Notes: generated by a model not told the origin, from the sequence alone. DNA of 64,000 nt from Callorhinus ursinus (GCF_003265705.1 NW_020312785.1:17679961-17743960); one strand, 5' to 3'; positions 1 through 10,820 are shown, numbered from the stretch's first letter. Numbers and translations: made by a program.

Positions 1-200
1 CTTTTTAGCAATAATAACCCTGCCTTCTGTCGGCTGAGATTGCACTAGTGGGAAGGAAACTTAATGGATTTTACTGTAAAAGCAGCTATAACCTCCACCC
101 CCTTTATTCCTCTATTCCTCATGCAATTTTTCTATACAATTAGGCAGGACAAGCTATAGACATAAAAAGAAGTTTCATTTACTGAGCTCTCCTAACTTCT

Positions 201-396
201 TTTTTTTTAAAGATTTTATTTATTTATTTGACAGAGAGAGACACAGCGGGAGAGGGAACACAAGCAGGGGGAGTAGGAGAGGGAGAAGCAGGCCTCCCGC
301 TGAGCAGGGAGCCTGATGCAGGACTCGATCCCAGGACCCTGGGATCATGACCCGAGCCGAAGGCAGATGCTTAATGACTGAGCCACCCAGGCGCCC
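201..396 (-). mobile_element. Can-SINE (SINEC), full length
   Basis: Reverse-oriented carnivoran SINE derived from a tRNA (Lys type in the literature). The A/T tail with ttatttatttga lies at the left. A purine-rich body follows, and the tRNA-like head ends in ccacccaggcgcccc at the right. A perfect 14-bp target-site duplication, ctctcctaacttct, flanks it at 187-200 and 397-410, so the insertion is intact and fairly recent. It carries the acacaagcagggggag body variant. No coding capacity; mobilised in trans by L1. Confidence 0.96.
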
Positions 397-410
397 CTCT
401 CCTAACTTCT

Positions 411-1150
411 CATTAATATCCTCTCTCTCTCTTCAAGAGACCATACCTCTTCCTCCAACTTTGTAATTTTGTGATGTTCCCTTGCCACCCACAGCCCTCG
501 ACAATGGTCCACACTTCCAGTCACCTAGTTTTGACAATACCCCACTACTAAAATTTACATATCTAATGTCTCATCATGGCCAAGATCCTTCTCTCATATA
601 GCAATCCAGATGGAAATAATCTGCTAATTAAAGTGTTACTAGGTTATAATAGTATAAAGAGTTATTCCTCCAAGAGTTATTTTCAAGAGCCTTAAACCAA
701 AAGAATGAACCTACAATGGTAGAATGCAGCCTCCCCTGGAAAACAAGTGGTCATAGAAACCTTCCTCTTTGCTCAGTTCACACCCTGTAGTCACCATAAA
801 ATTGCAATATGTGAGCCAGAACAATTTATCTCAGGAACTAATTGAAAACAAGACCAAGAAAAGAAGAAGGAAAAACAACTGGAATTTTTCCTCTCTCACT
901 GTAGAAATGCCATTCTCCCATGACCATGTGACTCTAGGCAAACTTCCAGTTAATGCAGACATTGCCAGATTTGCTACCAACTGGTGAAACTGAACAGGTA
1001 AATAGCAAATCCCAGAGTGATGTAAGCGGTGGAGTTGAGGAGCTGGTAACTTAATGTTGTGATAGCAACTGTCCATAAAGTTCTACTCTTGATATAATGA
1101 AGGAAGACTGTTAAAGGGACAATAGAGTAAAATGCTGGTTTCAAGGGAAC
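411..1150. other. Unique AT-rich DNA, nothing recognised
   Basis: I see no repeat family, RNA gene or exon in this stretch. Two overlapping opposite-strand frames of 72 and 81 codons (769-987 and 831-1076) lack any recognisable motif and look like chance. Confidence 0.6.
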
Positions 1151-1179
1151 AAAAATACCATTTTATTGATGGACATAAG

Positions 1180-1768
1180 AGATGAATTGAACAATGTAGT
1201 GATGCCATGTTTCTGGCATCAGATTTCTCCAAATTAATCTATAAACTTAATACAATTCCAATCAAAATCTGAATGAGAGTTCTGCTTTCGAACTAGATCA
1301 TAAGACTCAATTTCATTTCAAAATTTGTGAGAACAAAGACAAATAAGAAACTTTTCCTATAAGATATAAAGATTATAAAATTATAATAAATAGTGCAGTA
1401 TTTCTACCACACTAGATAACTTATTAATAGAATGGACAGACTCAATATATATAAGGATCTAAGCATCTAGGGAGTGGTAATAAAAGTATTACAAATTAGT
1501 GAAAAATTGATGTGAAAGTAAACAAATTAGATTTCCTAAAAAGAAATAGTTATATTCATACCTCCAACTTTATATCAAAATAAATTATAAACAGATTTAA
1601 AATAATGGGAAAAGACTAAACTAGAAGAAAATCTAAGGGTCTTCTGATATCAATTTAAGATGAGGATAGCCTTTCTATACACAATTAAAAAGGCAAAACC
1701 CTTAAAGAAAAAGACTGATGTGACTACACAAAAATTAAATTTTCTAAATTAGAAAAACTTTACATGAT
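1180..1768 (+). mobile_element. Old L1 fragment (ORF2 part)
   Basis: Strongly decayed LINE-1 ORF2 sequence in plus orientation. Around 1236-1275 the text follows the L1 pattern of a short run leading into ccaatcaaaatctgaatgag. Around 1600-1720 it follows the conserved segment before the ORF2 C-terminal region. No frame is open. It appears to be interrupted near 1769 by a less diverged L1 tail and may resume near 3086. Confidence 0.65.
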
Positions 1769-2862
1769 AAAAGCAAAAACTAAACAAGTGAGACCACAAC
1801 AAACTAAAAAGTTCCTGCACAGCCAAAAAAACCATCAATGAAAATCAAGGCAACCTATGGAATGGGAGAAAATATTTGTAAACTCTATATCCAAAAAGGG
1901 GTTAATATTCAAAATATATATAAGGAACTCCTACAACTGAATAGCAAAAACAAAAATATATTAAAATATTAAAAAGAAGACATACAAATGGCCAATAGGT
2001 ATATGAAAAGATGCTCAACATCATCAGGGAAATGCAAATCAAAGCCACAATGAGATCTCACTTCACACCTGTAAGGACATCTATTATCAAAAAGACAAGA
2101 AATAACAAATGTTGGTGAGGGTGTGGAGAAAAGGGAACTTTCATACACTGTTGGCAGTAATGTAAAGTGGTATAGCCTCTGTGGAAAACAGCATAGAGGC
2201 TTCTCAAAAAATTAAAAATAGAATTACCATGTGATCCAACAATCTCACTTCTGGGTATATATCCAAGGAAATGAAATCACGATCTCAAAGAGATATGTGT
2301 ACTCCCATGTTCACTGCAGCATTATATACAACAGCCAAGGTATGAAAACAACCTAAGTGTCTATAGATGCATGAATGGATAAAGAAAGTGTAGTAAATAT
2401 GTACAACAGAATATCATTCAGTCATACAAAAGAAATCTTGCCATTTATGACAACAGGGACTAATCTGGAGGGCATTCTGCTAAGTGAAATAAGCCAGACA
2501 GAGAAAAATAAATATGTACTGTATCACTTAAATGTGAAATAAATAAATAAAATAAAAAGGCTGAAGTCAAAGAAACAGAGTACGATGGTGGTAGTCAGGG
2601 GCTGGGGAGTGGGGGAAATGGGGAGAGGTTAGCCAAAGGGTACAAACTTCCAGTTATAAAATAAATAAGTCATGGGGATATAATGTACAGCCTAGGGAAT
2701 ATAGTCAATAACACTGTAATAGCTTTGTATGATAAGGGTAATTGGACTTATCATGGGGATCATTTTAAAATGTGTAAAAATACTGACTCACTATTACATA
2801 CAACTGAAACAAATAGGATATTGTATGTCAATTATACTTCAATAAAAAATTAAAAAATAATA
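1769..2862 (+). mobile_element. L1 ORF2 tail and 3' UTR (L1MA-like)
   Basis: Less diverged L1 sequence starting near aaagcaaaaactaaacaag. It covers the ORF2 C-terminal region (the segments before the cysteine-rich end, for example gtgtggagaaaagggaac at 2120) and then the 3' UTR. It ends in caattatacttcaataaaa followed by an A-rich tail. ORF2 is broken by many stops. The abrupt change of divergence at about 1769 suggests 5'-truncated insertion into an older L1. Confidence 0.75.
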
Positions 2863-3085
2863 ATACTGTATTACATACTTAAAATTTGCTAAGGGAATAA
2901 ATCTCAAGCAATCTCACATACACACAGAGAAAAGCTAAGTAAGTAATGTGTTAATTAATTTGATTGTGGGAATCATCTCATAAGATATATATATATATCA
3001 AATCATGACATTATACATGTTAAAAATATTACAATTTTATTTGTCAATGATATCTTCGTAAAGCTAGAAAAGAAAAAAAGAAAAC
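2863..3085 (+). mobile_element. Second L1 3' UTR tail
   Basis: A second 3'-UTR-type end directly after the first: tacttaaaatttgctaaggg, then ttaattaatttgattgtggg, then a region ending in gtcaatgatatcttcgtaaag. This repeats the L1MA-style terminus already present at 2700-2850, so two L1 3' ends lie head to tail. It may be a separate 5'-truncated copy or the end of the flanking older L1. Confidence 0.55.
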
Positions 3086-3821
3086 ACACACAAATGAGTC
3101 AAGACAGCAAAGCAAAAAAAAAAACTATGCAAAAGATACATAATCTGGAAAATATTTTAATTTTTTTATAAAAAAATTTTATATAGAGAGCTCTTATATA
3201 GTTTTTAAAAAAGGTCCAGTAAAAAATGTGGCAAATAAAATAAATGAACAATTCATAAAATATGAAAAAATATTGGCATTTAACATATGAAATAAGTTTG
3301 ATCAGTAGTAAAGGAAATATAAATTAGGCAACAATTAAGATATTATGTCTTGTCTACCCAATTAACCAAGATGAAAAACTAATGACAAGATGAAGTTCAG
3401 GTGAAGATGAGGGGATGTGAACTATCTCAAGAACTGCAGAAATGGTATAAACTGCTAGGATAATTCTGGAGGAAAATTTGCCATTATTACCTACAACTTT
3501 AAATATGTACACATCCCCCTAACTAGAAAATAATCATTTTTAGAAATATATCCCAAATAAAAACCAAAAAAATTCACAACATGTATGTATGAGGATATTT
3601 ATTAAGACATCTGAACACAATGTAAAAGAAGAATGATGTAAATGCCCTAAAAAATGTTTTTTTAAATGACATATAGTATATCTACACATTGGAATATTAT
3701 GAAGCCACTACAAAAGTTAACACTGAGTTTATAGTTTTAGCCATGGAAAGATATTTATGACATATTTGAAGTTAAAAATAAAGCAGGTTAAATGGCATTT
3801 ATTTACAAACACAGAAAAAAA
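3086..3821 (+). mobile_element. Old L1 ORF2 remnant
   Basis: Heavily decayed L1 ORF2 C-terminal sequence. Recognisable landmarks are the segments around gagctcttatatag (3188), ggtgaagatgaggggatgtg (3400) and acaacatgtatgtatgagg (3576), in the order expected for ORF2. No reading frame survives. Probably the continuation of the 1180-1768 fragment. Confidence 0.6.
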
Positions 3822-5495
3822 TAATTCTAAAATTCATTTGGTACCAGTAGGAAAGATGCCAAATCAGTCTTGTGGGGGGAAAAAAGCTGTAAGCATCACC
3901 TGATTTCAAAATCCATTACAAAACTACAAAAATTAAAATAGTATGGTATTGACATAAAGACAGATATATATTCAATGGAAGAGAATCATGAGCCCAGAAA
4001 TAAACTTATGCATACGGTCAACTGATCTTCAATGAGGGTGCCAAGAATACACAATAGGAAAAGAATAGCCTCCAACAAATGTTGTTGAAGAAATAGATAC
4101 CCACATGCAAAAGAATGAAATTGGGTCCTTATTTCACACCATACACAAAAATCAACTCCAAATGGATTTTCTTTTTTTTTTTTCTTTTAGATTTTATTTA
4201 TTTGACAGAGAGAGCAAGCACAAACAGGGGGGAGTGGCAGAGGGAGAGGGAGAAGCAGGCCTCCCACCGAGCAGGGAGCCCGATGTGGGGCTCGATCCCA
4301 GAACCCTGAGATCATGACCTGAGCTGAAGGCAGACACTTACCTGAGCCACCCAGGCACCCCTCCAAATGGATTTTAAAAGTAACACCCAAAACTGAAAAA
4401 TTCCTAGAGTAAAACATAGGGGGAAAGCTTCATGACATTGGTCTTGGGACTTCTTGGATATAACATTGAAAAGTATAGGCAACAAAAGCAAAAATAAACA
4501 AGTGGGATTACATCAAACCAAAAAGGTTGTGCAGAGCAAAGGAAATAATCAGCAAAATGAAAAGACATCTATGCAATGGGAGAAAATATTTGTAAACCTC
4601 ATATCTGATAAGAGGTTAATATCCAAAATATATGAACTATAACTCAAAGGCAAAGAAACATATAATCCAATTAAAACGTGAGCAAAGGAACTAAATAGAC
4701 ATCCCCCCCCCAAAAAAATATACTTATGGCCAATATGTATGTGAAAGGATGCTCAACATCACTAAACATCAGGGAAATGCAGGTCAAAACCACAATGAGA
4801 TATTGCTTCACACTTGTTAGAATTATTATTATCAAAAAAACCAAAGACAGCAAGTGTTGTGAGGATGTAAAGAAATTGGAATGCTGTCAGGGGAAATGCA
4901 AAACAATGCAGCCACTATGGAAAACAGTATGGAATTTCCTCAAAAAATTGAAAATAGAACTACCATATGATCCAGCAATCCCACTTCTGAGTATTTATAT
5001 AAAAGAAGTGAAATCATGATCTCAAACAGATATTAGCACTCCCATGTTCATTGCAGCACTATTCACAATAGCCAAGATATGGAAACAACCTAAATGTCCA
5101 CTGATGGATGAATAGATAAAGAAAATGTGTTACATACATGCAACAGAATATTATTCAGTCTTATTAAAAAAGGAAATCTTGCAATATGCAACAGCATGGA
5201 TAAACCTTGTAGACATTATACTTAGTGAAATAAATTTCATATGAAGTATCTTACATTGTCAACCTCATAGAATCATAGAGTGCAATGGTAGTTTTCTGGG
5301 GCTGAAGAAAGAGGAAATGGGAGCTGCTGATCAATAGGCATAAGGTTTCACTTAGGCAAGATGAATAAGCTCCAGAGATCTGCTATACAACATTGTGCTT
5401 GTAGTACAATACCATATTGTATACTTAAAAATTTGTTAAGAGACTAGATTTCGTGTTAATTGTTCTAACCACAATTTTTAAAAATAATAAAATAA
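3822..5495 (+). mobile_element. L1 (L1MA-like) ORF2 3' part and 3' UTR, split by a SINE
   Basis: 5'-truncated L1 starting in late ORF2 (aaattcatttggtaccag) and ending in 3' UTR near 5490. Order of landmarks: gccaagaatacacaatagg (4041), acaccatacacaaaaatc (4136), then after the SINE gcaaaggaaataatcagc (4537), atgatccagcaatcccac (4965) and ggatgaatagataaagaaaa (5106). The longest open piece is 97 codons at 4726-5019, an ORF2 C-terminal remnant. A Can-SINE interrupts it at 4171-4360, so the L1 is the older insertion. Confidence 0.85.
4171..4360 (-). mobile_element. Can-SINE nested in L1
   Basis: Reverse-oriented Can-SINE with a T-rich tail at left and a tRNA-like head ending in ccacccaggcacccc. 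A 15-bp perfect duplication of L1 sequence, ctccaaatggatttt, lies at 4156-4170 and 4361-4375. Removing the SINE and one copy restores continuous L1 sequence, which proves the nesting. Confidence 0.96.
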
Positions 5496-6211
5496 TATTA
5501 CATTTAACATTTTTTAAATAAAAAAATACTCATTAAAAAATAAAGAAAGTTAGAAAGAATATGTATATTATGTTACAAATTCCTCTAAGTATATACATGA
5601 GAGTAAATATGTGAAAGGATGCTATGGTTACATTTAAGTCAAAATTTATATAAGAATATATAAGATGATATGTTATATATGTATGCTTTACACACAAACT
5701 GAATGTTGAGTTTGTGAATGACTTTTCTTTTCTTTTTAATTCTTTAGTTTTGTTTTAAAAGATTCAAAAAGAGCATATCACAGCATCTTTATAATCAGAA
5801 AAATAATTAACAAAATTTTCCTAAAATAAAATAATTTCTTAGTGGGATACCTTTTCATCCATATATCACATTCTACTTGTATATCTGTGTATACTCAAAT
5901 ATTGAGAAACTGTATATTGTGCATGCAATAAAGCAAACTCAGTCCTTCTCAACTAAAACTTTTGCTTTCTTTATAAAATCTTCTTTGATGGAAATCCCTT
6001 TAGATATTAGATACTTACCTATTTAGATATTTATTTAGATAATTAGATAAACCCCTTTAGATTCCTATAGGACTCAAATGAGATTTTTAGTACAGGATCT
6101 GGTGGTCAGAAGTGACCTAAACTGGATAATCCTCTCCACTCACAAAGCAATTCAGAGATGCAACTATTCTTGCCAGTGACACTCACACTACTTTCAACAT
6201 AAACTTGAGCT

Positions 6212-6232
6212 GGGGGCGGGGGGGGGGGGGGG
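6212..6232 (+). repeat. G-rich run
   Basis: Five G, one C, then fifteen consecutive G. Such a run can fold as a G-quadruplex and is prone to length error in sequencing, so its exact length is unreliable. Confidence 0.9.
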
Positions 6233-6944
6233 AAGTGGTGTGTTTTAGAGTATGTATCAGGAACACAGGATGGGAAATCCTGACTTGTTTCTCCCTCTGA
6301 TGTGACGTGGAAATACTGAAGTCTTTCTAAAATAAGACAATGAAAATCACCTTTATATCAATCAACCTGAGAGGTATATAATGTCATTATTAAATAATAA
6401 GAATTAGAAAAATCTCTACAAAGACTAATAATAAAAGCCCCCCAAAAAGTACTTGGGCCCATTTGAGGTGAACACATTTGTCTTCATAACTTGACTTTTA
6501 TAAATTTTTATTTAATTCTCCTTTCACAGTTAGTTCTCATGCTAGTAAATAACAGGACCATTGTGTGATATTTTTATTCTCCACTTTTTTTCCTTCCCCA
6601 ATATTCCTATACTCAGTGTAACAAAAATACATTACAAATAAAAAAGTTGTTTAGACACTCAGAAAAGGGGGTTTAGAATGAAGTAGAACTATATAAAGTC
6701 TCACCCTGAATTACATCCATGAGTCTCTCTCTACATACCCATCACACAAGCTTTTCTCAAACTCAGAGCATTGTGTATATATAATTTTGTAAATGTTTGA
6801 TTTATTGTTCCTTTCTGTTCCCTGGAGCCCAGCTGACTCTTATTTCTATTGGCTCTTCTAGGTGCCTTGGGACAACTGACATTTGCAAGACTTAACCTGA
6901 GCCCCACTAGTTACAAGAGCTTGGAGGTCTCAGCTGTCACTTCT

Positions 6945-6958
6945 GTTTCCATGGAAAC
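6945..6958. promoter_or_regulatory. Candidate RFX X-box (palindromic)
   Basis: gtttccatggaaac is a perfect 14-bp palindrome and fits the RFX-family X-box pattern of two half sites meeting at CCATGG. An E-box core CAGCTG lies just upstream at 6931-6936, and a reverse CCAAT (attgg) lies about 100 bp upstream. A second similar site follows at 7100. The sequence match is direct; function is inference, and no promoter or gene is visible nearby. Confidence 0.4.
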
Positions 6959-7099
6959 TCAAATCAGATTTCCAAAAATGAGGTTAGTCACTTAAAAATC
7001 ATATTTTTTTAAAGAAAGAAATACTGCCCACCATCATCAAATTATTTGGAACAGTGCTTTGTTGAAAGCCATTTTCTTGTTTTTAAGGATTAAATACCT

Positions 7100-7113
7100 G
7101 TTTCCATGGCAGC
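7100..7113. promoter_or_regulatory. Second candidate X-box
   Basis: gtttccatggcagc shares the CCATGG core and left half site with the motif at 6945, with an imperfect right half. The spacing is 155 bp. Weaker on its own; it gains interest only as one of a pair in a repeat-free block. Confidence 0.28.
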
Positions 7114-7334
7114 AGATTAATAAACTACAAAGATAGAGCTGAGCTCTGAAAGTTTCTTCTGACAGCACCTACATGCTCAGAGACTATTGTGTTCATGAAA
7201 CCACCTGCAGCATGGGGCTCTAAACATATTTTTTTAAACAATAATAAAGAACTATTTTGTTTCTATTCATATTTGTTTCTTATAGATGGAATATATTAAT
7301 TAAACATAGTGACAGGAGGGTTTTTGTAATAATA

Positions 7335-7545
7335 ACAATAATAATCACTACTATTAACTGCCTACAAAAAGACTAAAAATGTGCATGATGCTTTACATAA
7401 ATGATCTCCAGTTCTCAATATTATTGCCTTCATTTTACATGGAAAATGAGACCACTGAAGGTCATAAAGGTATTAACAAAGGAGGAAGCCATGATTCAAA
7501 TTCAGATCTAGCTTACTTTGGGGCCAGGGCTCTTCTCTCATCTTT
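7335..7545 (-). mobile_element. MIR SINE relic
   Basis: Ancient mammalian MIR in reverse orientation. Landmarks in order are a tattattgccttcattttaca segment (MIR: attttacagatgagg), then a decayed aaggtcataaaggtatt segment, then gattcaaattcagatct, matching the MIR core read backwards. Highly diverged, as expected for its age. Confidence 0.75.
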
Positions 7546-9184
7546 TTCAAAGTGAAAAATGGAACATAGAGAACATGGTTTGTCCCAACCTTCATTGCCA
7601 ATACAAGTGTGTGCACACATGGTTACATGTATAGTGCAACGGGGGTATAATCTACATAGAGTGAATATGGTGAGAGGGAATTGGGCTCCTCGGAAGTGTT
7701 TAAGGACTCTTAGCTCTTTATCTGATCAGGTCATAAAAAGAATGTCCAGGTGCCCCTGAAGCCCCCAAATGGAACCTAATCTCACAGGTCTGCAATCTCT
7801 CCATGGAATTCAATACAACATCCCTTCCCTCTTTACCACCAACCACAACCTAATATAAAAACGATAATGATGTCTTAGAGTATAGGCTTTCTACATAACA
7901 TAGGTGTGCCGATTTAAATGACTAACTTCTTTTAAATTCTGAATCAAATGAAAATGTTAGCAAACTCAAATGACTTCAGCAGGAGTTGAGCAGATACATT
8001 ATTGTGCCCTGCAATAATACTTTCTATGTTTACTTGAAAGTGCACATTTCTACTGCATAATCAAAAGCATAGGTGACCACACATTTTCAGAAAATTAGAC
8101 AGGGACAGTAATGGTCATTTATGTCTTATTCTAAATCAATTCTGTCAGAGTTAAAAATAAACCTCCAAAATCTCTGAGGACATACTTAATAGAAATTGGA
8201 TCCATTTCAACGTTAAAACAGCTGTCTTCCACATTTTTCTCAGGCAAAATGTAGATGGAAAACTGATATAACAGATTTCGTCTCCAGGCAAAATGAAATG
8301 GATGATTTTAATGTCAGTACAGGAAAAAAGGAGGGGGCAGTTCCCAAAAGAGCAAGTCAGTGCTCACTTTTAATTTATGTCAATATTTTTCTATTGAAGT
8401 AGGAAAAGAAACCACGGAATAAAACATTTTTTTGGAGGAGTAAAGTTGAGGCATGCCTGACATCACAATGACACACTGTTTAACCCTGAACTACTTGGAT
8501 TCTTTGGCATATGGGTAAAGTTATTTCTAATTTAAAGAGCTTAGAAAACATACTATCAAAGGCCTAAATTACATTTAATTTGAAGATAGAGTTACAGTGT
8601 TCCCTAAAATCACAAGTACCTCTCCAAAGACCAAACACTATGAAAACCAATACAAAACATAATTCCTCAAGGAAAGAAGTGATTTTCCAAACAAAACACA
8701 AGTTGCGATTTTCCAAACAAAATAAAAGTTGCCATTTGTAACTTATTACTGCCAGTAGTCTGCTCCTTCAATTTTCAGATCTTTAGAAGTGATACTTAGA
8801 ATTTTCAATCCTCTGTGCTCAGCCATAATGTTAATCACTGCAGTAATCCAAATGAAGCTACAATAAGCCAAAAATATGTAGTAATCAGGGAAAATGTATT
8901 CCAAATGGACAAGCAGAAATATTTTGCAAACCTTATACTTAATTATACTTGCAAAGTTATAAATTAGAAGCAAGAAATCAAAGTAAAATCAGCCTACACC
9001 AAAAATGGAAGATAAAGAGACCATTAACTATAGTTCTGTATATTTATTTACCCACAAATAAGCAGAAAAACAATCATCAAACAGGAAATTCTATGTGTAG
9101 AGTAGATTTTATCTAACAAAACAGTTCCAAGAATTCCCTCAAATATACTTCTAAATTGAGAAAAGTTTCTCCCTCTTCTACTCT
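7546..9184. other. Unique AT-rich DNA
   Basis: No family recognised. It includes a short tandem duplication at 8681-8732. A 66-codon frame at 7559-7759 and a 75-codon reverse frame at 8746-8973 show no domain or motif and look like chance. Confidence 0.55.
8681..8732. repeat. 26-bp tandem duplication
   Basis: Two adjacent 26-bp copies, 8681-8706 and 8707-8732, begin gattttccaaacaaaa and end aagttgc. They differ at two positions, so the duplication is local and not very old. Confidence 0.9.
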
Positions 9185-9478
9185 TCTTTTGTTTGTGGTG
9201 GACAGAATGGTCCCCCCAAAATTTCCATGGCTTGATCCTTGGAACCTATGAGTAGGTTATGTTACATGGCAAAAAGGACTGCAGATTTAATTAAGGTTAC
9301 AGACTGTAAATAGGGAAGATAATCAGGGATTATCTGGGCAGGCCCAATCGAAACTCATGAACCCTTCAAAGCAGAGAACTTTCTCCAACTGGAAGAAGAT
9401 TAAGAAGGCAAAGGAAATCAAAGCATGAGAAGAATTCAACATACTGTTGCTGGCTCTGAGATGCAGGAGCCCATGTGT

Positions 9479-9703
9479 AAGAAAAAGAGAGAAGAGGAGA
9501 GGAGAGAAGAGGGAGGGAAGGGAGAGGGAGGGGGAGGAGAAGAGAGGGGAGGAGAGGAGAGGAGAGGGGAGGGAAAGGGAGGAGAAGAGAGGGGAGGGGA
9601 GGAGAAGGGAGGGGAGGGGAGGAGAGGAGAGGAGAGGAGAAGGGAAGGGAAGGGAAGGGAAAGGAAGAGAAGAGAAGGGAAGAGAAGAGAAGAGAAGAGA
9701 AGG
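9479..9703 (+). repeat. 225-bp uninterrupted polypurine tract
   Basis: Every base from 9479 to 9703 is A or G on the plus strand. The units drift from ggaga to gggaag to agaag, which indicates an expanded and slipped simple repeat. Long open frames on both strands here (up to 146 codons) are artefacts of the missing T, giving only Arg/Glu/Gly/Lys or Ser/Pro/Leu/Phe runs. Confidence 0.97.
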
Positions 9704-9865
9704 TTCTGTTGCATATAAGGGCAGCACTCAGCTGACAGCAACCAAGAAAACAGGAATCTCAGTCCTATCACCACAGGAATTGAATTCTGCCAACAACATG
9801 AATGATCCTGCAAGTGGATCTTTCCCAAAGCCTCCATCTAGGAATCCTGAAGTTGGCATCTTTTT

Positions 9866-10004
9866 TCCATTATTAAGATACAACTAACATATAACATTGT
9901 GCAAATTTGTGTACAACATATTGATTTGACACATTTATACTGCAATATGATTGCCATTGTAGCTTTAGCTAATACTCTGTTGCATCACATAATTTTCATT
10001 TCTC
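9866..10004 (-). mobile_element. L1 3'-end fragment
   Basis: Reverse complement of an L1 3' terminus: attaagatacaactaacat, then ttgtgtacaacatattgatt, then ctgcaatatgattgcc. The same terminus appears forward at 63280-63412. It is a short 5'-truncated copy inside the LTR-like element. Confidence 0.65.
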
Positions 10005-10199
10005 AAGGCTGATATTTTTATTTTGGCCTTGTTAGACCCAAAGCAGAGAACCTAGTTGAACCAACCAGAACTTCTGACCTTCAGAACTGTGAGATAATAC
10101 ATGGGGTTGTTTTAAACTACTAAATTGGTAGTAATTTGCTATGCCAACAATAGAAAACAAATACATCCCCAACTCAAAAACTTGTTTTCCTTTCACCTC

Positions 10200-10754
10200 T
10201 TACCTTTGTAGGGGAGCAAACTTTGCCACCCCAAGATATGCCTTTATGGTACATTGATTATTTTAAGTTGGTTATCTTTAAGAGACTGCAGACACAAGGG
10301 AAGCCCTGAAAACTGAGTAGAAATTACCCTTTTGTAAGAAACATTTACATTTACGGGGGAAATTGCCATTTGTAAGGGTGTCTCCCTGGCGATACCAAAA
10401 AGAAGGGGATGATTCAATCTCTAGGAGCTGTGATCACTGGAGAAGGCAATGACTTAAATCTGCATAACAACCTTCCCCTTGTTTGCTGTGCTTTTTCCAG
10501 TAATCTCTCATAACTGGGCTCTCCCACTGCCCGAAAATTTTCTTTTGTTAGCTGGAGACAGTATTTAAGGTGATGGTTTTTGCCATTTCAGGGAGTTACT
10601 CAGTTTTCCCGGGTCTTCTCCCATGTATACAGGAGGTGTACATGTTATCAAACTTTCGTTTTTCTCCTGTTATTCTGTCCTATGTCAATTTAATTCTTAG
10701 ACCAGCCAGAAGAATCTTAAATGGTGAAGAAAAAAATTTTCCTCCCCAGTACCT
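10200..10754 (+). mobile_element. Probable solo LTR of an old endogenous retrovirus
   Basis: The right half has an R-U5-like layout: cagttttcccgggtcttctc, then catgttatcaaactttcg, then ctcctgttattctgtcc and cttagaccagccagaagaa. That arrangement is typical of mammalian ERV LTR 3' parts. The left half is less certain. No retroviral gene is attached. A 65-codon frame at 10570-10767 is not a gene. The family is not named with confidence. Confidence 0.5.
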
Positions 10755-10810
10755 TTTACCTTCTTAAGAAATTTACCTTCTTGAGAAATTAAATTTACCT
10801 TCTTAAGAAA
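10755..10810. repeat. Three copies of a 17-bp unit with a palindromic core
   Basis: tttaccttcttaagaaa occurs at 10755-10771, at 10772-10788 with one change, and, after a 5-bp spacer, at 10794-10810. The core ttcttaagaa is a perfect 10-bp palindrome in copies one and three. The array abuts the 5' target-site duplication of the adjacent full-length L1. Confidence 0.92.
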
Positions 10811-10820
10811 ATAAAATCAG

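Larger units (their letters stand above)
5496..7334. other. Unique DNA, no gene seen
   Basis: AT-rich unique sequence without a recognised repeat or exon. It holds a G-run at 6212-6232 and a repeat-free, moderately GC-richer block at about 6780-7330 that contains the two X-box-like motifs listed separately. Confidence 0.55.
9185..10165 (+). mobile_element. Ancient LTR-like element (MaLR type)
   Basis: Begins tgtggtggacagaatggtcc and ends in ccaacaatagaaaacaaatac. Both match the ends of old mammalian MaLR-style LTRs, and an internal segment aatcagggattatctgggca fits the same class. It is interrupted by a pure purine tract (9479-9703) and by a small reverse L1 3' fragment (9866-10004). It is a solo LTR relic, with no gag, pol or env sequence. 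The subfamily is not assigned. Confidence 0.6.

Noticed and set aside
7745..7760. Possible SINE head (ccaggtgcccctg)
   Set aside because: Only about a dozen bases match, with no body, tail or duplication. Chance.
9323..9887. Open frames of 97-146 codons on both strands
   Set aside because: They lie across the pure purine tract, where stop codons are scarce on either strand. Their translations are Arg/Glu/Gly/Lys or Ser/Pro/Leu/Phe runs without domains.
9185..10754. Intact endogenous retrovirus
   Set aside because: Only LTR-like sequence is present. No gag, pol or env segment, primer-binding site or second matching LTR was found.
10755..10810. Short palindromic units as a transcription factor array
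   Set aside because: Three AT-rich units at the edge of an LTR relic are more simply a local slippage product; no matching factor motif was recognised.
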